Assembly: GCA_905221605.1 (NCBI GenBank)
Contig: CAJNDS010000562.1
Coordinates: forward strand, 32,501 to 89,786
Reading direction: 5' to 3'
Source of the DNA: Symbiodinium natans
Lineage: Eukaryota > Sar > Dinophyceae > Suessiales > Symbiodiniaceae
Length of the DNA stretch: 57,286 nt
The notes below the pieces were generated by a model. That model ran no database searches, had not been told where the DNA came from, and saw only the letters and a program-made list of their open reading frames with translations. Of this stretch, positions 50,265-57,286 are shown piece after piece. Position numbers and translations under genes: made by a program. The stretch's first letter is position 1. Each line of letters opens with the position of its first letter.

Positions 50265-50806
50265 GTTTGAAAGGGTTCCGAAGGGAGGGTTGTTTAGGGT
50301 TTAAGGTTTAGGTTTTACGGTTTAGGGTTCAGGGTTTATTGGGTTTATGGTTTAGGGTTGATTGGGGGTAATCAGGGAAGCTTAGGGAGTTTTAGGGAGT
50401 AGTAGAGAGTAATAGGTGTCCTGGGGTTACCTACCCCCCCTTGAACCCCCCTCCCTTAAGAACCCGGTTGTGGTGCTCGTAGCACTTCGCGGTATTCAGA
50501 TCGAACTGCCTGCGTTTACTTGGGAGCCCGGTGGTACCCTAACCGAATGGAGAATACAAACCCTAAACCCTAAACCCTAAACCCCAAAACCCCAAACCCC
50601 TAGGTCTTTTTGGGCCTTATTTTGGGAAATTGTGTGATAGAATCAATCCCTCCAAGGGTTGGGTTTAGGGTTGAGGGTGTGCCACATGCTCCGCGCACAC
50701 CGTTATGCAGGGCGTGTGTTGTGGTGTGCGCCAAGCTTGATTCTGATACAGAGGTCTCAATGTTTCTGCGCCGCCCTCGATCAGAAGTAGGCGTGTCGCG
50801 GCCACC

Positions 50807-51114
50807 ATGGCCCTGTAAGTTTCGTTCCGCGCTCAAAAGTAGGTGTTGGCGAGGTCATTTTCAGCTCGAGAAGGCCGCTGGCACAGCTCCGTCGTGACTC
50901 TTGTGCGCCAAGGTTCACTGATCTGCCCAAACCCACCCAGCTTACGACCTTGGTGTCGAGTTTAGGGTTTCCCGTTTTCACATATTTGGTGTCGGCTCTC
51001 CTCTCAAATAGTTGCTCGGATCCCAAGTTCATGTTATTCCCTCGGATCGAGATTTTTGCGTTGGATAGCTTGGGCGACGGTTTTCAAGAGGTTTTGGGAG
51101 GCCCAAGCTTCTAG
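50807..51114 (+). CDS. Small two-exon gene candidate with a strong start context
   Basis: GCCACCATGG at 50801 is a near-ideal start context. The first exon would be only 8 bases (50807-50814), then GTAAGT. Intron 50815-50864 is 50 bases, ends TCATTTTCAG and has no heptamer. In the resulting phase exon 2 is open for 83 codons (SRRPLAQLRRDSCAPRF, LTTLVSSLGFPVFTYLVS, IEIFALDSLGDGFQEVLGG) and stops at 51112. It reads through a single TTTAGGG. Overlapping minus-strand ORFs exist, so it is not certain. Confidence 0.42.
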
Positions 51115-51518
51115 GAGGCTCAGAAGGCACCTGAAAAGGCTCTTGGAGCCGTAAAACGCCAAAGCCTGGCCTAACAACCCTACATCCTAAATCCTAGACC
51201 CTAAACCCTAAATCCTCCTTAGCAGCCCGAAAGAGGCCCCTGAACTCTAATTCCTAAATCCTAAACGTTTCAGGAGGCGCCCGAGCCCTAAATCCCTGAA
51301 CCCTACATGCTAAGTCCCCCCCGGAAAGGCCCCTGTAAAGGCCCCCGACAGGTCCCAGAACCCTAAATGCTAAATCTTACAGGCCACAGACAGGCCCCTG
51401 AACCTTAAATCCTAAATCCTAAAGGTTGCGACGATCCGAGCCCCAGGTTTAGGACCTTCTAAGTGCAGCTAAGAGAGCTCCTTCGTTGCGACTGTCGCGA
51501 CAGCTCCGGAGCTAGCAG

Positions 51519-51580
51519 GGGCTGGTTTTCGCCGCGTGCACGCTCGCTGCTACTCACAACAGCGCCCGCAGCTCGCTTTA
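51519..51580 (+). CDS. Exon-like island
   Basis: GAGCTAGCAG|G acceptor, LVFAACTLAATHNSARSSL, ending TTA|GTTTAG. Confidence 0.4.
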
Positions 51581-51837
51581 GTTTAGGGTTTCGGGTTTAA
51601 GGGTTGTAATGTACCTAACTACACAGGGAGATATAAGGTAGCTAATGCCATCATTCTGTACCAAGAGCCCGTAGGTCGAGGAAACCCTAAACCCTAAACC
51701 CTAAGCCCTAAACCCTTAACCCTAACCCTATAACCCTAAACCCCTAAACCCTAAACCCTAAACCCTAAACCCTAAAGTCCGTCTGCAGAACTTAGCCCCT
51801 CTCGGCGGTGTAGCCTGAGGTGCCCTGGTCTGTGCAG

Positions 51838-51906
51838 ATCACCTGGGCCGTGTGCTGAGCCAAGCAGGTGAGGTCTCTGAGGCGGAGGCCGGCTCCTTGC
51901 CAAGAT
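51838..51906 (+). CDS. Exon-like island, acidic helix
   Basis: GGTCTGTGCAG acceptor, HLGRVLSQAGEVSEAEAGS, LPR, donor GAT|GTTTAG. Confidence 0.5.
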
Positions 51907-52136
51907 GTTTAGGGTTTAGGGTCTTAGGGTCTTGGGGTCTTAGCGTCTTAGGCCAGTAGGCCCTGAACTCTAAAGCCCAAAGCCCAAAGACCCTACACCC
52001 AAGGCCCTCAGTAGACCCTAAACCCAAAAGCCCTACGTCGCCCCCTATGCCTATGCCCAATTTAGGGTTTAGGGTTTAGGGTTTAGGGTTTAGGGTTTAG
52101 GGTTTAGGAGCGTGCTTGCATAAAGGGAAAGTCCAG

Positions 52137-52198
52137 AGGCGCCTATGCCCAACAAGGAGGCGGCCTTATTGGGCACAGGCACACCTTCTTATTGCAGG
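52137..52198 (+). CDS. Exon-like island within a short inverted-repeat cluster
   Basis: AAGTCCAG acceptor, RLCPTRRRPYWAQAHLL, donor CAGG|GTTTAG. The words GCCTATGCCCAACA and TTGGGCACAGGC around it are mutually inverted, so a non-coding role is possible. Confidence 0.35.
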
Positions 52199-52199
52199 G

Positions 52200-52262
52200 T
52201 TTAGGGTTTAGGGTTTAGGGTTTAGGGTTTAGGGTTTAGGGTTTAGGGTTTAGGGTTTAGGG
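52200..52262 (+). repeat. TTTAGGG array
   Basis: About nine units; another at 52060-52107. Confidence 0.95.
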
Positions 52263-52372
52263 CATAGGCACGCGTCTTGACTTTTAGTGGAGGCATGCCT
52301 GTGCCCAACACGGAGTTTAAGGTTTACGTATTTAGGTGAGAGTGGTTAAGCATGAAACCCCGAACCCCGCAG

Positions 52373-52453
52373 CCAATGGCCTCATCGAATGCTTATGGTT
52401 CTCAAGGCGTTCAAGGTTTCTTCAGGCATGTTCAGCGGTTACTGTTCTGCGGG
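52373..52453 (+). CDS. Exon-like island
   Basis: AACCCCGCAG acceptor, MASSNAYGSQGVQGFFRHV, QRLLFC, donor CGG|GTTTAG; 81 bases, phase 0. Confidence 0.52.
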
Positions 52454-52659
52454 GTTTAGGGTTTTGGGTTCGGGGTTTGGGGTTGCCTTGTGACCCCTGA
52501 TGCAACCCTTTGGCACTGACATTCGAAGACTCTCAACAAAATGTCTTGATAAGGCCGCTGGATACTAAAACCAGAACCCCTAAACCTAAACACGAAGGCA
52601 CTAAGTCTTTATAAACCCTAAGACCCTAAGACTCTAGGATAAGACCCTAAGAATGGATA

Positions 52660-52770
52660 GATTACATTTCGAATTTCCTTAAGGTTATGGGATTCTTTGG
52701 GCGGGTGCGTTTTTTCCCGCGGCTTGAAAAGCTGCTTGGCAAAGCTAGAACATGAGATGCTGAATCCTGA
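52660..52770 (+). repeat. Dispersed telomere-adjacent element, diverged copy
   Basis: TTAAGGTTATGGGATTCTTT, GCTTGAAAAGCTGCTTGGC, ACATGAGATGCTGAA, then CCTGAACCC and CCCTATAA. Confidence 0.75.
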
Positions 52771-52977
52771 ACCCTATAACCCCAAACCAGTTGAGCTGCA
52801 GCTGTAGTTGACGGTAGAGAAGCGGACTGCGGCAGCACTTAGAGAAAACGCAGTTGTTTCTGTGGTAGTCGGCGCCGGGCAAGCAAAGGCCCTAAGCCTT
52901 TAAGCCCTGAACCCCACCCAAAGCTTAGACCCTTAAGCCCTGGAACCTATAAACCCAAACCCACCTGATTGCAATAG

Positions 52978-53018
52978 GGCCACCTGCAAAGAGCAGTCGC
53001 CGGCTTGGAGAAGGCTGG
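52978..53018 (+). CDS. Short exon-like island
   Basis: GATTGCAATAG|G acceptor, HLQRAVAGLEKAG, donor TGG|GTTTGG. The helix resembles repeat-protein helices and it precedes the TPR exons by about 600 bases. Confidence 0.42.
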
Positions 53019-53166
53019 GTTTGGGGTTTGGGGTTTGGGGTTTTGGGTTTAGGTTTTAGGGTTTAGGGTTTAGGGTTTCCTCCGGGGATTCGGGTGTGGG
53101 TATGCGTGCTTCTTCCGCCCGAAGAAGAAGCCCCCTTGCAGGAGATGGTTGTGTTTAGGATTCCAG

Positions 53167-53310
53167 TGTGGCTGTGTAACTGTGTAACCGTGTACGTAAC
53201 CGTGTAACCGTGTAACCGTGTAACCGTGTAACCGTGTAACCGTGTAACCGTGTAACTGTGTAACTGTGTAACTGTGTAACTGTGTAACTGTGTAACTGTG
53301 TAACTGTGTA
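53167..53310 (+). repeat. TGTGTAAC octamer array
   Basis: About 17 units, first ACCGTGTA then ACTGTGTA type, joined to a TTTAGGG array. Confidence 0.96.
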
Positions 53311-53515
53311 GGGTTTAGGGTTGGGGTTTAGGGTTTAGGGTTTAGGGTTTAGGGTTTAGGGTTTAGGGTTTAGGGTTTAGGGTTTAGGGTTTAGGGTTTA
53401 GGGTTTAGGGTTTAGGTTAGGGTTTAGGGTTTAGGGTTTAGGGTTTAGGGTTTAGGGTTTAGGGTTTAGGGTTTAGGGTTTAGGGTTTAGGGTTTAGGGT
53501 TTAGGGTTTAGGGTG
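53311..53515 (+). repeat. Long TTTAGGG array
   Basis: About 29 units with one TTAGGG. Confidence 0.96.
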
Positions 53516-53633
53516 TATGTATGTATTGTACAGAAGGGTCATCTGGCAAGGGCCCAAAAGCAAGGGCCCACACCTGCCCTAAACCCCAAACCCGAAACCC
53601 TCAACCCTAAATCCTAAAAATGGGTAGAGAGAG

Positions 53634-53720
53634 GCCCTTGGCGCGGAGAACAGCGAGACCTTCATCGCCAGGTCAAACCTAGCGATGCTGCTGACACTCG
53701 GACAAGGGAGGTTCGAGTTG
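53634..53720 (+). CDS. Tetratricopeptide-repeat gene, exon with one TPR helix pair
   Basis: AGAGAG|G acceptor, then ALGAENSETFIARSNLAML and LTLGQGRFEL. The L-G-x-x-x-x-x-T-x-x-x-R-x-N-L-A-x-L-L..G-R pattern is that of kinesin-light-chain-like TPRs, which are protein-binding helical repeats. A GA donor (TTG|GACTAA), allowed in dinoflagellates, would end it in phase 0; no GT fits as well. Confidence 0.68.
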
Positions 53721-54062
53721 GACTAACCCTAAACCCGAAACCCTCGAAACCTTATTCTAAACGCTAAAACCCTAAAACCCTAAAACCCTAGGTTCAGTGT
53801 TCAGGGCTGAGGCTTGTACAACGTTGACCCTAAACCCCTAAACCCTAAACCCTAAAATTAGGTTTAGGGTTTGGGGTTTGGGGTTCAGGGTTCAGGGCTT
53901 AGGGCTTAGGGCTTGTTGCCCACAGACAAGAGGACGCTGAACCCTTTTGACGGGGTTTAGGGTCCCCTTTTCAGCCCTACAGCATACAGCCTAAAGTTGT
54001 GCATCCTAAACCCTAAACCCTGCTTAGCCCTAAACCCTAATCCCTAAACCCCAAACCCCTAA

Positions 54063-54113
54063 GCTGCTCAGGAGCAGTCGCGGCCGCTACGAGGAGCAGC
54101 GTGGAATGCAGTC
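54063..54113 (+). CDS. Possible TPR exon
   Basis: CCCCTAAG acceptor region, LLRSSRGRYEEQRGMQ; the L-L-R-x-x-x-G-R-Y-E-E pattern fits a TPR turn. Another frame is also open. Confidence 0.4.
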
Positions 54114-54170
54114 TCTCGAAGGCCTTTGCTTTTTTTTGACCCTGTAGCCCTATTTGTGATCTTTCTGCAG

Positions 54171-54240
54171 GAGGCCTTGAGCCACGCACGGCTGGCATTT
54201 GAGGGCAGCCGGGCATTGCCGCTTGCGCTGCATCGGAAGG
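54171..54240 (+). CDS. Tetratricopeptide-repeat gene, following helix exon
   Basis: Acceptor GTGATCTTTCTGCAG|G, EALSHARLAFEGSRALPLA, donor AAGG|GTGGGG. E-A-L-x-x-A-R-x-A-x-E-x-S-R is the usual next helix after a G-R-F-E turn, so it continues 53634-53720. Confidence 0.62.
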
Positions 54241-54249
54241 GTGGGGCTG

Positions 54250-54800
54250 AGGTTTGGGGCTTGCAATGGTTTAGGGTTTAGGCTTAGGGTTTAGGGCTTA
54301 GGGCTGAGGGCTTAGGGCTTAGGGCTTAGGGCTTAGGATTTAGGGAAGGCACCCTAAATTTCAACGGATGGTACCCCATCCTTGTCTGTGCCCACCCCGC
54401 CACTGTGAGCACAGCGGGAAAGCGCTAAACTCAACAGAGGGGACGCCCTAAACCCTAAACCCTAAACCCTAAACCCTAAACCTTAAGCCTTTAGGGCAGC
54501 CCGCAGGTTCTGCTCACACTAAACCCTAAGCCCAAAACTCTAAACCCTATACCCAAGACCTTAAACCCTAAACCCTGAACCCTGAACCCTACACCCTGAA
54601 CCCTAAACCCTAAACCCTAAAGCCTAAGCCCTAAACCCCAGACCTTAAACCCGAACCCTTCAACCCCCAAAATGCCAAACTCTGAAACCTTATACCTCTC
54701 AACCTCCGATGCCCTGAACCTAAACCTGAAACCTGCAAACCCCCAAACTCCAATGAACCTAAACCTGAAACCTGCAAACCCCCAAACTCCAAGAACCGAA
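54250..54800 (+). repeat. Mixed telomeric variants, no firm exon
   Basis: TTAGGGC units (54285-54345), CCCTAAA (54446-54480), loose CCTGAAACC words, and a 40-base direct repeat at 54717-54790 (CCTAAACCTGAAACCTGCAA). Confidence 0.75.
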
Positions 54801-55690
54801 CTTTGTGAGGAGTTTGTTTACAAGGAAGCCGTCTATTTTCTTGTTTGTTGATTGCTGTTAGTATGTAATATTTTGAGTTGTGGAGATTAACCCAGTTCTT
54901 AAATAGGTCTTAAATCCTATTTAATATCGTTTTCTCCTTGACAAGTAAACTGAAGAACTGAACGAACAAAAGGTTTATATCTCCTCAAAACATTCTTGTT
55001 AATTTGGTGGATTTTCTATACCTGCAGCACAATAAAGACCAGGGAAGTGCATTGTTTTTAATAAATCACCAGCCAAATCTCGACCCCCACCCCCCACCCC
55101 TAGATTTAAACATGGTTGTCGAGGAGTTCTGCAGAGCCTGGATTTGCCAGCTAAATGTTTGTGAACTCGCGAGTTTTAAGATTATTTGGGTCTTTAATAA
55201 AAACCCCTGCGTGTGAGGAATTTATTAAAATTGTTTTTCGGTGTTATTAAAATTTCGTTTGTTTTTTTAAAAACCTCAGCCGTCCAAGTTTTCGGCTGCC
55301 TCTTGGTGAAAAGCAGATCCTTTTTTTCCAAACCCTCTTTAAGGTGCTTTTGCCGGGGGTCGGGGTTCCAAAAATTCAGCGGCAGATAAAGTCGTCCATC
55401 AGCAAGCAGTAGATGACAGGTCTTTCATCTTGCAGGACTTAGTTCATAAGAGAATTTCAAATGCTCTTCAAGGAGTGATAAAATAGGTATGAGAAACGTG
55501 CGTGAAATAGGATATCAAGAAGAGCTCATGTTTACCTGTCTTCTCTGGTACGTTCATTGTCCTCCTCTTCTTTTTGCTTTTATTTGGCTTTCTAGGAAGT
55601 TCAAAAGGGCTGGGAATATAAGGGTGTTAGACGGTGAGCGGGAGATCCCCCGATAAAAACTATTCAAAAAGGCGAAATGGGAGAAGGTTA
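54800..55690. other. AT-rich block unlike its surroundings
   Basis: Rich in T and A, no heptamers, with repeated TTATTAAAATT words near 55222-55255. A possible exon (TCATCTTGCAG, then DLVHKRISNALQGVIK, then GTATGAG) lies at 55436-55486. ORF 55004-55216 has no motif. It could be inserted foreign DNA, a transposon, or an assembly join. Confidence 0.65.
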
Positions 55691-55853
55691 CAAACCCCAT
55701 CGCTAAATCCCTAACCCCAAAATCCCCCTAAATCCCCCCATGCCCCAAACCCTAAACCCTAACACCCTAAACCCTAAACCCTAAACCCTAAACCCCAAAC
55801 CCTAAACCCTAAACCCCTGTAACCCCTTCAAAGAGCTGCGGCTGCAGCTCCAG

Positions 55854-55912
55854 GCTCGGCCCTGAGCATGCGGAGACGCTGGTCTTCGGCATGAACTTGG
55901 CGCTGGCTGGGG
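55854..55912 (+). CDS. Tetratricopeptide-repeat gene, further exon
   Basis: CAGCTCCAG|G acceptor, LGPEHAETLVFGMNLALAG, donor GGG|GTTAGGG. L-G-P-E-H-x-E-T-L is a hallmark start of kinesin-light-chain-like TPRs. The AT-rich block separates it from the other TPR exons. Confidence 0.65.
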
Positions 55913-55929
55913 GTTAGGGTTTCAAGTCA

Positions 55930-56042
55930 CCCTAAGCCCTAAGCCCTAAGCCCTAAGCCCTAAGCCCTAAGCCCTAAGCCCTAAGCCCTAAACCCTAAGC
56001 CCTAAACCCTAAACCCTAAACCCTAAACCCTAAACCCTAAAC
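55930..56042 (+). repeat. CCCTAAG then CCCTAAA array
   Basis: About eight CCCTAAG units and seven CCCTAAA units. Confidence 0.95.
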
Positions 56043-56510
56043 CTACAAACTCTGGGGGAGGGGGGTAAGGGGTTAGGGTGTAGGAGTTCGGGGCTTAGGG
56101 TTTTTGGGGGTTTGGGTTTCTGCATTTGGCTCTATTTAGGGTTGGGTTTGGGCTGAGGAGTTCAGGGCTTAGGGGTTTTGGGTTCGGGTTTCTGATTTGG
56201 GGCTGTAGGGTTGGTTGCGGCTTCAGGTTTTGGGGTCTAGAATTGACGGTTTGTGTTTGCCTGAACCCTAGCCAAGCCTTAGCCACGAAGCCCGTGATTG
56301 AACTGAGGGTTTTGCCTGTGGATCCCTGACCAGACGCTCTGGGCCTGACCCCAAAATCCCTCAACCACCCAAGCTTGAACCCTAAACCCTCAGCCCTAAC
56401 CCTTACCCCCTAAACCCTAAATCTGAAAACCCAAGCCCTAAACCATAACCCCTTAAAAAACCCTAAGGCCTGAGCCTGAAACCCTTAAAGTTTAACTCTT
56501 GTTTGAGCGA
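56043..56510. other. Degenerate telomeric sequence, no gene
   Basis: G-rich TTAGGG/TTTGGG-like words to 56260, then CCCTAAA-like words. ORFs on both strands come from repeat bias. Confidence 0.6.
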
Positions 56511-56516
56511 GTGCAG

Positions 56517-56570
56517 GTCCTGCGGGAGCTGAACCGATCGCAGGACCGAAGCGCTCGCGGTCTGTTCCAG
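56517..56570 (+). CDS. Exon-like island
   Basis: GAGTGCAG acceptor, VLRELNRSQDRSARGLFQ, donor CCAG|GTTTAG; 54 bases, phase 0. One of the clearest cases with the donor at the repeat edge. Confidence 0.55.
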
Positions 56571-56734
56571 GTTTAGGGTTTAGGGCGTGAGGTTTAGGGT
56601 TTAGGGTTTAGGGTTTCAAGGTTTAGGGTTAGGGTTTAGGGTTAGGGTCTAGGGTTTAGGGTTTAGGGTTTAGGGTTTGAGGGGGGGGGGTTGGAGGGGT
56701 GGGGCCCTAAACAAATGTAGTGGTGGAAGGGGTC

Positions 56735-57177
56735 TACCAGGCTCCGAAGCTCACCAACGCCTTCGGGCGCAACGCATCCTGCGCCTTTTGCCCGAGCTGC
56801 CCAGCGCCTAGAGGCTACGTCCATTCACCCCCTCGGAGCCAAGCTACACGCCAACGTGCTGCAGCACACAGTTTTGCAGAGGTCCGACAGGGGCCGATTG
56901 CGATTCGTGCTGGACATGCCATTGCCACTGCAGCGGCAGACCCTGGCGCTGCCAGACCTGCCTCCGTCAATGCAGGCGCTCCATACAGTGGTCGATGCAG
57001 GAGGACGACTTGCGCGAGGTCAATGAGAAGTGGCACACACTACAGACTGAGCGGGACGGCCTCATTGTCGTGACCTCGGCCTTCCTACTTTGGCTTTTCC
57101 AAGCGTTCTCGGAAGACATGAACCTCCGAAGTGTACGCCGGCGTCTCACAGACATCTTGTGCGGTGTTTTTGGCTTC
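56735..57177 (+). pseudogene. Coding block broken by frame changes
   Basis: Protein-like sense moves across frames: HQRLRAQRILRLLPELPSA (to a TAG at about 56804), then AKLHANVLQHTVLQRSDRG and FVLDMPLPLQRQTLALPDLP, then from 56998 EDDLREVNEKWHTLQTERD, LIVVTSAFLLWLFQAF and NLRSVRRRLTDIL. The last part has a possible membrane segment. Two frame changes mean pseudogene, sequence error or tiny introns (GTCGATGCAG lies at the second). Family not recognised. Confidence 0.5.
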
Positions 57178-57249
57178 GGGGTTCAGGGGTGGTATATGAC
57201 GCATGCAGTTTGGGGCTCGAGAGCTCAGGGGTTTTTGACTGTGGGATGG

Positions 57250-57286
57250 TTTATGGTTTAGGGTTTAGGGTTTAGGGTTTAGGTTT
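57250..57286 (+). repeat. TTTAGGG array at window end
   Basis: About five units in G-strand orientation, cut by the window edge. Confidence 0.9.

Noticed and set aside
57250-57286. True right telomere
   Set aside because: The window is simply cut inside a TTTAGGG array; equal or longer arrays occur throughout, so position alone proves nothing.
1-57286. Land-plant origin
   Set aside because: TTTAGGG telomeres and AP2 domains also occur in plants, but the AG|G acceptors, tiny exons, PPRE-type copia, recombinase remnant and one-strand coding fit a dinoflagellate better. Not proven without a search.

Overview
The window reads as nuclear DNA of a protist, most likely a dinoflagellate (inference). 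Telomere-type heptamers (CCCTAAA/TTTAGGG) run from base 1 to the last base. There is a decayed Ty1/copia pol with the short PPRE motif, a tyrosine-recombinase remnant, a gene with several AP2-like domains, and exon-like segments that usually start after AG (often AG|G) and are nearly all on the + strand. There is no bacterial gene organisation, and I see no rRNA, tRNA or CRISPR array.

Layout. 1-5300 looks subtelomeric: blocks of CCCTAAA, two minisatellites, long C-runs, a duplicated ~0.8 kb segment (243-1113 and 3021-3830) and the first copies of a dispersed element that always joins a telomeric array. 5600-10300 is the largest stretch nearly free of heptamers; it holds a G-rich tract, the copia remnant (5838-7111), a GA microsatellite and unassigned sequence. 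From 10300 to the end the DNA is a mosaic in which telomeric repeats, canonical or variant, make up most of the sequence. Short unique islands of about 35-200 bases are set into it. Typically CCCTAAA-strand repeats precede an island and TTTAGGG-strand repeats follow it.

The main result is that most of these islands look like exons. They open after a good 3' splice site, are open in at least one frame, and end at a GT that is often the first GT of the following repeat (G|GTTTAG). Some belong to recognisable families: a RING-CH (MARCH-type) zinc finger split over three islands (47451-48750), tetratricopeptide repeats split over several islands (53634-55912), a protein-kinase fragment with RDIKPEN and LADFG (31215-31436), an AT-hook (24636-24731), and the Lys/Glu-rich exons leading into the AP2 gene (16163-19803). 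In one case (11087-11126) a 40-base intron made only of TTTAGGG-type repeat joins two coding segments in phase. I therefore infer that telomeric repeats act here as intron sequence. The repeat itself carries GT at one end and AG followed by G at the other, and opposite-strand arrays within one intron could pair into a hairpin.

Limits. Exon boundaries were read by eye from splice signals and open frames, with no transcript or database search, and several islands are open in more than one frame. A 100-base run of N (47187-47286) marks an assembly gap. An AT-rich block (54800-55690) differs from everything around it.
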